64,000 nt of DNA from Volutella citrinella (lineage: Eukaryota; Ascomycota; Sordariomycetes; Hypocreales; Nectriaceae): contig JAWZSP010000003.1 in NCBI GenBank assembly GCA_034401135.1, positions 3,286,001-3,350,000 of the forward strand, written 5' to 3'. How positions within the stretch are numbered: position 1 is the stretch's first letter; every line of letters begins with the position of its first letter. Below the pieces are notes generated by a model that saw only the letters and a list, made by a program, of their open reading frames with translations, was not told the DNA's origin and did not search any database. A program made the translations under genes and the position numbers. Below are positions 1 to 12,737 of the stretch, in pieces.

Positions 1-2423
1 TCGATGAGTATGGCTGCCCCAAGCGGACCATCCCCGCTTGTTCATCCCCGGCCGGATCGGTAAGTCACACAATGTGGTGCACAACAGGATCCAGAACGCA
101 ACAGCTTATCAATATTGACTACAGGAGGATGCATTCAATCTCAGATGTTCACTATGAAAGTGTCAACAATAGAAGGTACGTGTGAGCTGTGTAGAATTTG
201 CGGCCTAGCTCCTCACCCCCTTCAGGATCTTCCCTCCTCGTGTACGCGAACAGAAAGAGGACTGACAAGAACAGTAATCAATGGGACCGTAGCTCTTCCC
301 AAGACACGAGGAGGTGCGTACTTTTAACATGTGCGATCTGTATGGTTGTCAGCTAAGGACTGATCCTCGGATAGATCAAGCTTCTGGTCGGACCATCTTA
401 CTCACCGACCTGTTGGTCCTTCTAACCACAAGTTGTCCGAAAGCCGAGGGAGCCTCTCTTCCCATTGCTCTTCGACATTTTCGGGGGGGCATTCTAGAAT
501 ATCCTCCATGTCCACAGTGAACAGCTTCAATTCAATGAGCATGGGCCCAACCGACGTACCGATGCTGGCGGCCAAACTCGAACAGTTCCCTTCCATTGGA
601 GATCGGCGTCCTTCTTCTCCCCGACTCCCTCCTTTGCCTCAGCATGGTCCCATCGTGCCTCCAGTCTCGCCTCTCCCGCATGTCTCTTCTTCTGAGACGA
701 TCTTGGATGAGAGGCGCATTCGGAGAAAGCGATCGCGCCTTTCCATTGACCAGGGGTAAGTCCAGGCTTGTTCGTTTATGTTTTCGGTCATTTGGCATCA
801 TTCTCTACAAAGGCTTCTTGAAATCTGGCGAGGAGCCATGCCATCCGATTCAGTGCACAACGAAAGCAATGAAACGGATCATAGGATTCACATTCAGGGC
901 AGTTGAAGGTGAAGGGGGGATCACAGGTGCCTTGGCGCTCATCGGTCCCTTTCTGATGAGTTGCTGAACCAATTGTGCTTTTTCAGCCCCCACACCCAAG
1001 CAGTCTTGTCATTGATGGCATCACTGGCTTGTCTCCGAATCACTGTGCCTTTGGGCATTCAGACACTCCTTCCCCCAGGTCGCGCCATTGACAGACAGCA
1101 AGTGCTTCTCCGTGGCAGTCGTCTCAACCTAAATCCCAGCCAGTCACTGTTGCATTTTCCGCAAGAAGACTCCGATGCAACTTGTTCTGACAGTATTTAG
1201 GCACTCGGGTTTCCACGCCAGCCATCTCCATTCATTTGACCGTGTTCACAAGCGTACCATCTCTGCACCAAATCCGCCTCAAATTCCCAACGCCGGACAC
1301 ACTCGGACAACTTCCTATCTACCTGGTATCGCACCAGGTCCTTTCGAAACGGTTCTGCATCCGACTTCCCTGCCTCATTCCACCATGCCACGACGAAGAA
1401 CCGCCAGCAAAGCCCATCGTGCAAGCAGGTCCGATGTTCCCGCGGGGGTTGAGGTGGCACAAAGAGCATCTCTACCCTCCAGCAGTGCCAGATCACCTGC
1501 TACTGACGGGGCAGCTGTTCGCATCGATTCGCCAGGTATGCGAGCCAACCTGGATACTTTGCTTTTCCACGAAGAAACGGCCACTGACACACATAGGTAA
1601 CCCGCACGCTGGTCAGCTCCCCAGCCGGGTCCAGGGAATCTGCGACAGATTCGACCTCGTCCCGAACACTCCTCTCCGCGGCGGGGACATCTGTATGCAA
1701 GTTGACAACTGCAACACGGGCTCGGTGCCTCGCAAGGTCATCTCTCATCTTTTCGGCCGCAACAAAGTCTGTACTCGTCGAATCCCGGAGCGAACATGGG
1801 TTTGCATGTGTCGAAAGCACTACCAGAGGATCCGCTACCGCAAGGGCCCAGAGTTCAGCATGACACAAATCGATCTTGTCTACGAGCAGATTGCCCGAAT
1901 GATCTTTTGGAGCCAGGGCATGGAGTCTGGTGGCAGAGCGAACAGCGAGGGAATCTACATCCGATCGTGGACATTCTCTATCCGAAAGCGCGAGTTGCGT
2001 CGGCTTGTCGAGACGAGCGGGCTCGATCCTCTTCCACCGTGGATCATCCAGAACCTGGGTGAGGGTAAGACCAATGACGAAATCCTCGACATTGTGCAGC
2101 GCCTCCATCGTGACATCCAGGATGGCATTCTCCGAGAGGTTCCGCCGGTTGAGTTCCTCCCCGATGTCGTCGACGCTTTCGCGGTCGACGCGTCTCAGTC
2201 ACCCACGGCCCCGAGCCGTGAGTTGACAGGAGATAGCCAAATGGGAGGCGTCACCAACGGTTCTGATGGTCCCTCTCGCTATGTGAAGGACTCTTCACCC
2301 CTAGAGCCTGTCATGGAAGAGAAAGCGGACTACTCTGGCTCTAGCGAAGCCTCAGGGTCACCAGCTCCTTCTGTCACCTCGGACAATCCTCATCACCAAG
2401 GCCAGCCAACGACATTGCTTTGA
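1..2423 (+). CDS. ORP1-like fungal protein, multi-exon, 5' part unresolved
   Basis: The last exon (1597-2423) carries a block I recognise from the fungal 'ORP1 like' family: a stretch around VDNCNTGSVPRKVISHLFGR followed by CTRRIPERTWVCMCRKHYQR, a Cys/His/Arg-rich module that could bind metal or nucleic acid. No biochemical role is known to me. The exon is joined to the upstream one by an intron at 1536-1596, where phase 1 fits. Further exons are supported at 433-755 (Ser/Pro-rich; acceptor AG at 431-432, donor GT at 756) and 1004-1078. Possible 5' exons lie at 1-59 (ATG at 4) and 125-175, whose phases match each other. Exons between 1079 and 1230 change frame and could not be joined cleanly. 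The C-terminal 100 residues are Ser/Pro/Asp-rich and probably disordered. The family call is moderately firm; the exact N-terminus is not. Confidence 0.6.
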
Positions 2424-5400
2424 ACAGCCACTAGAAGGGGAATCATCTCATCACGGCTATATTTATGCGTCTCGGCCGGGGGGAACGACGGCTCGGCAGG
2501 TTCGGTGTGTTTGATCGAGCGGCGATTCGGGTGGTTCGTCGAGCTTTCGGGAACTTGGCATCAACTTGTCGGGCTCGGGGGCAAGAGAGGACAACAGCTG
2601 GATCTGCTACCTCTCCCTACACCCTCAACGAAATTCATTTACCATGTCGTGAAAATTCTTTGCTCTCAGGGCGTTAATTCGTAATTCATCGGAGGCTAGA
2701 GGACCGATAGTGTGTGCCAGGAACTCTCGTGGAGGAATGTCTCTTTGCAGAATACCGCGTTGGCCACCAGCCTATGGAAAAGAAGGATGGGGCCGGGGTG
2801 TGAAGGGGGCCGTGTTGTCGAGTTTTTGTTTGGGGTGCGTCTTGGCAACATGATGGTCACATTGGTCAGTTCAGCCCTTGCTGCTACTGATTCAAGTGGT
2901 CGGCCAAGGGTGAAACTGGCCATGGCATGGTTGGTTGACTCTGCGTCGGTGGTCACCCACAGACGACATGTGGCGCTGCATTAGGGAGTCATCATGGAGC
3001 TACGCAATGCATGAAGTTCCAGCCATGCCACACCGCACAGCTACGATTTATGGGTCACGGGAGACAGAAGAAACGGGCGCATGTAGGGGCTGGATGGGTG
3101 GGCGTGTAGGAACCAGGAAGTAGGAACTGGCTGCTCGGAGTTGAGCCGGACTCATCAAATGGGAGGAGGGCAGGCATAGGCTGAATAGCCTTTGGGCTTG
3201 GGACTATGGCATGGCGATGATAGCCAGTGCCTGGGTTGATCCTGGTTTTCTTTGTACGGGAATAGGTTGCATTTACTTGGGCGCAAAATTCAGGCACCCC
3301 GGCGGTCCGGAAGAAACACAATAAACTACAACATTGGCTCCTGACTTGCCCCGTCGCCTTGACGAGTTCTAAACTGACTACTGCGTAGAGGGCTGGTCCA
3401 GGCATGGCATGTATTCCCTTTGGATCTCGCAGCTTGCCTCTCGTACGAGGGTGTGGGTGGGAGAGGAGGAACGAAACAGCAATTCCAGCCACGCCAGGAT
3501 CCGTCCTTGCCGGCAGCCATCTCTCTCTCTCTCGCTCTGCATAGTGCCTGCACGACCGAAGCAACACTTGAGATTATCTGGTCAAGGATGGCAACTAGCT
3601 GCGTTTGCCTAGGGATGCTGTTTCAAGCCGTTGCAGATCTGCCTCTTCCTCATTCGTCCCCTGAGCAATACGATGCCGGCGTCCGGATCCTTGATATCAA
3701 CTACATTAGGTCCTACAGGCTCAGCGAATCTAAATGGAGAATCAAAGGCATCGATTCCACGCTGTCCTGCAAGCGGCAGGAACCCAACCTCGGCGCGATC
3801 GGCAGCTACATCGTCTGGACTTGGGAGCCAAAGTACTGCGTCTGCGGTGGTGGCTGGGGCCAAGTTACCATGCCTCCCTTCATTGATGAACCGTAATTAA
3901 CTCGGGCCCACGAAAGGCCCAGCAGCCAAGCATGGCGAGATTAGGCGCTGCAGCTCTGCTGGTGGCGCTGCGAGTGGAGGATCTTGGGCTCAAAGCGGCC
4001 AAAACATGGTCGCGGACGTCACAGCGGTGCGGGTCGTTCTATGTGAACAAGCGGTCATGGAGCCGTAAGAGGACGCATAGTGGCCTGAATCCGTCTCGAG
4101 AGGGGGGGCGCGATGCTTTTCGGAGCCTGGGAGGGGAGGGAGAGGGGACAGGTGACGACGAGGTTGCCCGGCGGGAGAGAGATTAGAGACAAGTAGGCGA
4201 GGAGGCGACAGAGGCGGCCGCCCGGATGTTATACTGGGCCGCCACAGGCAGAGTAGCCATTAGGGATTGCCCCAACTTGCACACAGACACGTTTTAGACC
4301 GTCGAGATGCCCCCCAGGCCGCCCAGGGCGCTGTAAACAGCCCAATGGAGGGCATCCGCACCATCGAAACGTGATGGATTCGCCCAGGGCCACACCTTGA
4401 GCCAGATCCTGCTTGTTTGATCAAACCCGGGGCGGACAGGGCGTTTCGCGAACCACTGAACAGTCCATCTCGAACGCATTAGACTTTGGTTTTCCCAGGA
4501 ACAGCAATGAAGCAGCCCTGCTTTCGGTGTTTCTCGGACGATTCCTTCCCTTCTCCCCAGCGCCAGTCGGGGCCCACCCCTGGTTATCAATACCACCCAC
4601 AACGAGTGCATCCCACGGTGGTTTGAGAACGATTGAGATGTGAGTAAGGATAGGTAGACGAGGAGCATGAGGAACACGAGGAGCAGAGGAGGTCGAGGAG
4701 AACGAGGAGGCGGAGGAGGGCGACGAGGGCGACGAGCAATTCTCCCGGTTTGCGCTCCCACGATACCGGATACGAAAACGGAGCCCATATTGGGACCCAG
4801 TCCGTCACTCTGCTGTGGTATTGGGTCCTCATGCCATATTGCGAATATACGCGCATCACATGGGGGGGGTGAGGCGAAGATGATGGCTACGTGCGACAGA
4901 CAGACTGGTGCACGGCAAGGAGCGGATGGATACGCAATGTCTTTCCAACAGTATAGCCGAGATAGTAGTCGTCGTGGGGTGAATTCCCCAGCAGGCCAGT
5001 ACCGCACTGCGTATTGATCGATTGCTGCCCTAGGCAGGATGGGTGCGTTGTGACGTGACCTCTGCAGTAGAGCAGCCCCCCGGGGGCTCCACGTAGAAGA
5101 TCGGACCACGTGCTGGGGGCGAATGAGGTCGAGTTGTAGGCTTGTCGCCCCGGGAAGCCTTGGGGAGCCCTGGCTTTTGGCCCCCTTGTTCAGCAGCGTG
5201 ATTTTGTATCCCGACGATATCGAGATGGGGTTGAGCCGGAATAGTACAAGTCTCCGCACATGCACAAACTGGCGACGGGGAACTGGGAGGTTGGCAGTCG
5301 GTAAACGAGGGATCGCGGCTATCGCTCGAGAGCAGCCCCCATGGAGGAGTGCCACCAGCCTCTGGCCGTCTCCATCCGTGGGCCCTGGCTCAAGGGCCGC

Positions 5401-8400
5401 TTCAACCGTCTCCAGTTTGGCAGCCAGCAGCGCAGCACGCCCCAAGGCGAGGCGAACAGGACCCTGTAAAGGCATCTGCAAGCACCCATTCCGTCCTACC
5501 CGGCTTCACAACCTTGCGGCCGTCTTGGCAGAGGGTTAATCGATTGCCAAGGGGGGGTTTGAGGATCGAGACGAGGGTTTGGTCAAACCAGGAAACCACA
5601 CAGCAGCCCAAAGGCCCTTCCTCCCCTGGCTCGTCGGTCTGTCTCATGGGCCATGGCTCGTATAAGGGACAGTAGCTCCAATTCCACCCATGACACTGCA
5701 TCTAATTAAAGACACTACCTCAGATTGAGACAGACATGGCCCAAGGCCCTTGGTAGTGTGTGTGGTGCAGGGCAGATGCAGACAAAGTTCTGACTCGTGG
5801 TGTTGGCGCTTCCTTGGGAGTGGGTTGGCTCAGGGCTATAGGCAGGCAAAGCAAGGGCAGATACCTAAACAAACCTTTGGGATTGTGGGAATCGGCTCCT
5901 TCTCGCATCCCAAGGGTCTAATGACATGCCAACTCGGCCAGAGAGGAGAGGCATGCCGTGCCATGCTTGCCGTGGTATGCAGCAATGCGCCGTCGATCCT
6001 CTCCGGCCTGTTTCAACCTCTTGCGAGCTGAGAGAGCGCGTGCCCCCCAGGCAATCTCATCCCGTCCGCACCCGCCATGGGCATGTCCATGTCCATGACC
6101 ATCCTTCGAATCTGGTCGACCCAGGCCCATCTCTCAGCCTGGCCAACAGGCACTGGTCCGCTGGCACATTGCAACGGCCAGGGATAGGAACAGGCACAGG
6201 CCACGAGCCCGACTGTCAGGCACCTGGCTAGCCAGACACAGAGGCTAGAGGGAGAGCCCGCCGCCTGCTGGGCTCTGGTTGATTTGATCAGGGCCATGAT
6301 CCGGACCACGGACCACGGTGACGGACCCATACAAGCCCCGGGGCCGAGGTACCCACACACCAACCAAGTCGGGCCAGGGCAAGGCCAGCCAGACCAAAAA
6401 AGACTCAGAGGCGGCCGCCCGTCAAAACGCAACGGGCCGATCTCCGGCGTGCCCCAGGGCCCGGCCCTGGGTTGATTGGGGACTGTGGCGACTAATACCC
6501 AGGGGCAGACTCTCAGACTGGGGGCTGGCGTCGATGATAGTAGGCGTTCCAACAGCTAATTACAACGTACCAGGCGCACTGACTGTCACGGACACAGCGA
6601 GCGCCGCGCGCGAGGCTGGCCGCTAGGGACGCTTGCTGGGACAGTTAACCGGGTTTTTTTTTTTGCAGGATGCGTGGGTAGGGCTGGCGAGGGTTTCGTT
6701 TCTTCCCGTGCGTGCGTGGTGGTGCATCGTGGATATCGTGGCTGTGTAGTTAGTCGGGCGATGAGATGCGATCTATAGCTCCGTAAGGCTGTTCGGGGGC
6801 GAGAGGACAGACCGACGGACAGACAACCCAACTAACCCTAAAGCCACCACACAACTGCTCCTACTGCACGTTGGCTCGCGCCCTCCCAGCACAGCCCTTC
6901 GCCCTCCACCGAGGACGCTGTCGAGTGAAACGGCTCACTGGTGGGCAATCCTCCATGACTCGGCTTGAGCCCTCCTGTCAAGGTCCTCCTGACTACGGGA
7001 AAGGCGGGATGGTTTTTTTCTGGGAGGCTAGCAGATCTGCGCTACTGCGTAGAGGGGCATGAACTTGCAGAGCGGGGGCTATAAATGGCAACAGAAACGC
7101 CGGTCAACAACTCGAGGCCCTCTGCCCCTGGTCGACTGGCGATTGTAGGAGGGCACTTGCTGCGAACCAGATGCTGTCTGAGATTTGCAGCCGCCTATAC
7201 TTTTGCTGTGTTGCATCACGCCTATGCTCATGCGTTGCAGGGTCCAGGCCGTGGGCGAGGATTTCGTTCCACATCGGGGGTGGGACTTTGGCTTGGAGGA
7301 GGAGGATGGAACTTTGAAGGGGAGGGAGGGGGGTGCCATGGCCAGCTGGCCAGGGTGGGACTGCATCTGTCATGGACGGGGGAAGGTGGGAACGGGGTCC
7401 TTCAACACCTGCCCTGGTCCTCGACCTGTAGACCCGACCCGTACGCCGTATCTCTGGCACCAACTGACGGTGTGTGTTATCGGCCGAGAAACACGAAGCT
7501 CGAGCGACGGCTTAACGCGGCGGAGGCCAGAAGTGGATGCAATGGATTTCCCCGCCGGATGAAATGACAGTTCTGATTGACAGACCATGGATGCTGTCAC
7601 GTTGGGATCACAGGCTAATTAGTGAGTGTCAATCCGTTCCCGTAATGGGCTGGAAATAGGGACAAGGAAGGGTTGCAAAAATATGGGAACTGCTGTAGCA
7701 GTGCCAAAACGGAATGAGTGGTCAAGACATCACGGTAAGCTGGCTGGTGAAGAGAAATCATTGCATTGTTGAAGCGGATGGAGGCCACGGCTGTTGTTGC
7801 TGATAATTGGTCCATGCACGGCAATAAGAGGTACAGCGTTGCTGCCATTGTGTACCCACGTCAGCGGGCACCACGCCGCCGGTGCTGGTGTACCCGAAAT
7901 AGAAGGGCTATCCGGGCTGGCGGTATCATAATTATAGGGAGGGCGTAATTAGTAGTCGGAATCATCTGTGTCAATGATCCATTCTCATCATCATCATCAC
8001 CATCATCCTCATCGCACGCCCGACGACAAAATGCTCATTTGGGGGCCTGGAAAACGGACCGATATAAACGGGTTCCGTCGACAGCAGGAGCAGGCGACGC
8101 CCGAGAAAAGGAAGCAAAACGGTCTGCCAGGGAGGGGCGTCTTGCGCGCGGGTGCGTCTAATTGCTCGGGTGGGTTAGGGCTGAGTCGACTACGGCGGGT
8201 GCTCGCGGGATGGCATGCAATGCAGCCTGTAGTCGCCCAGAAAGGCAACAAGATGGGCGCATCCATGGAGGGGCGGGCAATGTTCGACAAGCCTTCGAAG
8301 TTCAGCGCCAATGTGCCTTGGTGCGCCTCAATTCGACTTGAGGGTGGGCGACAAGCCAACGACGGCTCTGCCGCGATGGCCCCCAAATACCAAGCCCTTC

Positions 8401-11400
8401 ACCGACAAAAGGAAATATTCCAGAAGCCATCGCTTGGCCCCCATTTCCTGCAGTCTGGTTCACTGGGCGCATGGTCCGTGGTGTTGGATGCATCGATGCA
8501 TCTCTCCGTCTAGGTATTTGTCTGAGTCAAGAGCCAGGGCTGTCTGCAACTACTGTGTCACGTCACTATTCCCGCTTTAGGAATGGGCTTCGAGTTCCGT
8601 TTCTTTTCTGCTTCTTCCCGCTTTAGTCACCGTTCCGTATTTCCATCCCGCAGGCTGCATGAATCCTGCCTTGGTCCACGAGCCTGGATGATGAAGTGGC
8701 GGCTGGTAGGTGAAGGTAATTAGGTGAATAACCACCCCCCAGCTGTGGTTACATGGCAAGCCCCCCCCAGATCCAATGGCAGATAGGGTGCGCGTACATT
8801 ACCCCATTAGAGTAGTTTAGAGTCCGAATCTGCAGAGCTGCATACCGAGTCGAGGATCAAATATTAATTTAGTGGGGAGAAACTGGAACCAAATGGGATT
8901 AACACTGATGGGAACAAATCTCCAGAACGGGTTCCGCCAGCAACCCGCCCGCCAGGGAGTGAGTGACGAGCGCAGGGACCGTGGCAGGGTCTCCGCAATT
9001 TGCATCATCGGATGGGACGTACGATGCCGTGGATGGTAAAACGCCAGGATGGGATGGGCTGGGACGAGCCGGGATGCCCTGCGGCGGGCCTGGGAACGGA
9101 CATGGGGGCAGGCCTGGAAAGGGCCATGGCGGGTTGTGTCACAGTCCGCCAGAGGGATCGCCATGAAACGAGTTGCTGCCAATTATGCGTCTGTTTGTCA
9201 GTACAGAAATATTAACTGTTTCGAAGCGATCCCTTGGGCTTCTCCCCCACTGTCGGTGCCCATTTGCTGAATCATGCCAGCAGTTGTACGGCATAGCAGC
9301 TTAGGAATCACCCATTTTGCCATCCCACCACCTCTCCGCGTTTCCATCCCACTCGGCGACGGCCACCCCGCGGGCGTGGCAATAGCTAGAAGCGAAGACC
9401 TCGGGGCTAGGCTGTAGCACCACCTTGACAGCGGCTTCAGCCTCAGCCCAGCAGCCAAGGGCAGCAGATAGATGGGACTGTGGGACAGCAAAGTGGGATG
9501 GCTGCTTGTAAGCAAGAGGTGGGATATGCACCAGCAATTATCACTGCGCACGGCAACACTGGATGCTTGCACGGAAAAGCGCGCCAGGTGAGAAGTGAGA
9601 TGCAGCCCAGCAATGCGCTATAGCATTAGACGGACAAGCGGACAGATGCGCACCAACGGCGACAGAGTGTCGGATGGACATGCCCTGAAGCATCATAGGC
9701 AAGGCCCAATGGACGTGACGGCATTTTCCGTCGTGGACTGCCACTACCGCCCCCACTTGATGCGGCCTAGCTGGGCTGAGAGGGGAGCGAGAATCCGAGC
9801 GAGGGCCAAGCAGCAGCAGTGCTAGCAGCCTGCAGGCCAGCGCCGAGTTGACTGACAGGCCGGAAAAGACAAGATCAGGTCCCTGAGACGGTTTCTGGGT
9901 GGCCCTTGCGTGGGGCCACCGCTAAGGTGCTTAGGTATAGTAGCTAGCACAGGGCGCCGACGGCCAAGCATCTCGTCCTACGCACAGGGCGCAGGATAGT
10001 GCAGTGCAGTGCAGTCATGAGCTGTTCGCACCCGTTCGAGTTTGACAGTGAGATATCAACATGAAGGGATGACGGCGCACGTCGTCGTCTGGCAATGGCG
10101 CGGCACGGCACAAGTCCGGGCTGGGAGGAGCGGCGCACTGGCCGCACCGCACGCAGCACGCAACTCCCAGGCTTGGGGCCGCGCTGTGCTGGGCAAGGCA
10201 ATGAGAAGGACAGGGCTGCAGTCGCGCTTATTAGGGCTGCTTACTACGCAAGTACATAACCGTCGTCCGGCGTAGCGCGGAGCTGTGTGTCCACCCCGGC
10301 CGTCGCTATTCCTGTCGCCATTCGCGGACTGTGGTGATCCTCCGCCGCTCCAGTGGGGATCTGTCCGACGCCTGGGGGGGGGAGGGGGCCCTTGGGGTCA
10401 ATAAGGCTCAACGGCCCTGCTGCTGGGCTGCTGCTGGGCTGCTGCTGCAAGCCTGCAACTGGGAGCTCTCGCTGAGCACACCCTATTAGCGACTAGCAGC
10501 GCATCCAGCCTTCCAAGTTCCGACATGGAGGACCCATAAACCTTAATGGAGGAGCACGCGGCATCCGTCACAGTAACCATCCTCCTCCACTAATTTTTTC
10601 CTTGGCCCTGTGCTCCTCCCCGCCGTCGATGCCGCCGCCACCGCCCCCTCTCCTCGTTGATTTCGCAGCATTACAGTGAGGCCTCGTAATCGCCCATCCT
10701 TTGTCCCAGCTTAGTACATCTGCCATCATCATCTGAAATACACCACTGCACGTTCCCGTCTTCAACAACGCACACACACACACAAACGTACACGCCCCCT
10801 TCCGCCCCCCTCCTCGCCCCCATCTCCCCATCCTTTCATTCCCCTTCCTAGCTACCCAGGCGGACGCTAGGAGACAAAATGGAACTTGGCTGCACGCCGT
10901 CAGTGCATCGCAGCCTGCAGGCTGCAGTACGTAGTAGTGTCGTAGCAGTGGTGGTGTATGCTGCGTCAACGATTGCCCAACGCAGACAGTATCTGGGCTT
11001 CCCAGGCCCATGCTAGTCAAGACGTTCTACTAGTACCATAGTAGTCAATTATCTGGGTGCTTCCCTGGCCTAGCTGCCCACTCACGGCACTTCCAGCACC
11101 GCCCATGTCGCCCATCCCTCCCCCTGGACCTGGTCCCGGACCCTAAATGTGGTGGCCGCGCTACTGCTGCTCCGTCCACGCCTCTTTTGCTCCCAGCCCA
11201 GCCAAGCCAGGGCCCTAATTATTCTCCAACTCGGGTGCCTCCCTGCTGGGCCCTTGGCAAGATGGCATGTGCTTGGGTCGACGCCAGTTGCTGCGAGGGC
11301 CCCACTCCCCGCAAGCAAACAGCGGGCATCAACACCAACGGCCGTTGTCTTCCATATCGTAGCCCGACCCAGTGACGAACTCGGTGTGGCTATGCCGCCC

Positions 11401-12737
11401 TGTCTTTGAATGGCAGTTTTTTTTTATGGCCCTGCCCTCCACCGGCCACGTCCTTCAAGGGGAAATCATGGCCCTTTGTCGGGTAAAAGAAGGAGCTGTT
11501 GCGTGGGTCAATCGGTCAAAACAACATCCTACTCGCCTCCCAGGCTGCCACCTAGGTACTAATGTAGTAGTGAGGTGAGTCCTAGTAAGTGTTTGAGGTG
11601 TCATGGTCATGGCCCAGTCATTTACACGGGGGATACTCCGGACGGGGGGTGCCAATTGATTTATTAACCATCTGTAAAGATTACAATACCTTGCCCCCAG
11701 GCTCTTGCCGTTGCCACAACCGTCCATGATCAAGCCCATGACGTTGGATGGCCAGTTCGCCGTCTGTGCTCGTACCCCGTCTCGCGGTGCTCCCATTGGC
11801 ACGGCCAGCCTTCCGACTCCCATAGTCATTACAACTACTACTTCTACGGTCGTAGTACTACTAACAGCAATTCCACCAGCCTCGATCACACATCGCAGGT
11901 ACGGTACCCAGGTGGGCAAGGCAAAGTAGGTACCTACGGTAGTACTCGCAAGCCTAAACGGTAGTGCAATAGTGCCGCTACGCTTGCCTTGGCTGCATGC
12001 CTCCCAGCCAGCGGCCCGTCAGCAGCTTACTAAATGCTTAGCGGCTGCTGCGACATCAAGCCAAACCCCAACCAACCCCAACCCATTGGACTGGGTATCG
12101 CCCCCGTCACCCATCACCCATCATCAAGCCAAACGTCCACACCCCCGTTTACCCCGGCAGGCGGCTCTGGAAGCCTCCCGTCGTCTCCGCTGCCGTCGAC
12201 GAGGCGTGCTCCCTGCGTCACTGAAGCTATCTCCCGGGGGCGTGGGCCCAAGAGGGGCGGCACCTCGTGCATCTCCTTTGACGTGCTCCGTTGCGTCGTC
12301 CGTCCCGTGCGGCCCCGAGGACATGGAACGCAAATAAACCCCCCCGGTCCGCCGCCTGTTCCCTCTCTTCCTGATTGAGCTTCCCTCTGTACCACTCTGC
12401 GACCTTGCCCGTGCTTCCCTCTCATCACGCGATCTTCAGTCGTATTCCCTTTCCTTTCCCTTGCCTTCCCTGGTCTCCCGGTCCATCTCCGCCCATTGCC
12501 TCAAACCCTCCTGGGTTGTGACTCCAACAGCTAGCTTCCCTTCTTTTCACCCTCTCTCGTGAAACGCCCTGGGTGGCCCCGACTAGCCGCCTTGTACATG
12601 GACGATATATTATCAAACGACGTCGGCCTATATATAGACTCGCCCAGCTCCCTTGCTCTGTCTACAAGTATCCCGGGCACCGCATCCAAACCGCCATCAC
12701 GGACTCCAGCAAGTCAACCCGCCCTCACAATCCAGCG
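2424..12737. other. 10.3-kb gene-poor interval
   Basis: No recognisable domain was found on either strand. The interval is GC-rich, so long chance ORFs occur, for example on the minus strand at 4294-5481. Visible low-complexity elements are a CAT-rich tract at 7985-8014, CTGCTG/GGGCTG runs near 10420-10450, CA repeats near 10770, and long pyrimidine-rich tracts at 12370-12560 just before the Zn2Cys6 gene. It may serve as an extended upstream region for the transcription factor or hold non-coding transcripts, but nothing in the sequence proves either. Confidence 0.5.
7985..8014. repeat. CAT-rich trinucleotide microsatellite
   Basis: An imperfect run of CAT/CAC triplets is interrupted by a CCT. 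It sits inside the gene-poor interval and has no coding support. Confidence 0.8.

Noticed and set aside
3420..3896. Open frames on both strands around 3.6-3.9 kb
   Set aside because: Overlapping frames on both strands look moderately protein-like but have no recognised motif and no flanking exons.
4294..5481. 395-codon open frame on the minus strand
   Set aside because: GC-driven: amino-acid composition is Arg/Pro/Ala-heavy with no domain, and a poly-Arg/Pro/Ser stretch comes from GAG/CGA repeats. No splice or start context supports it.
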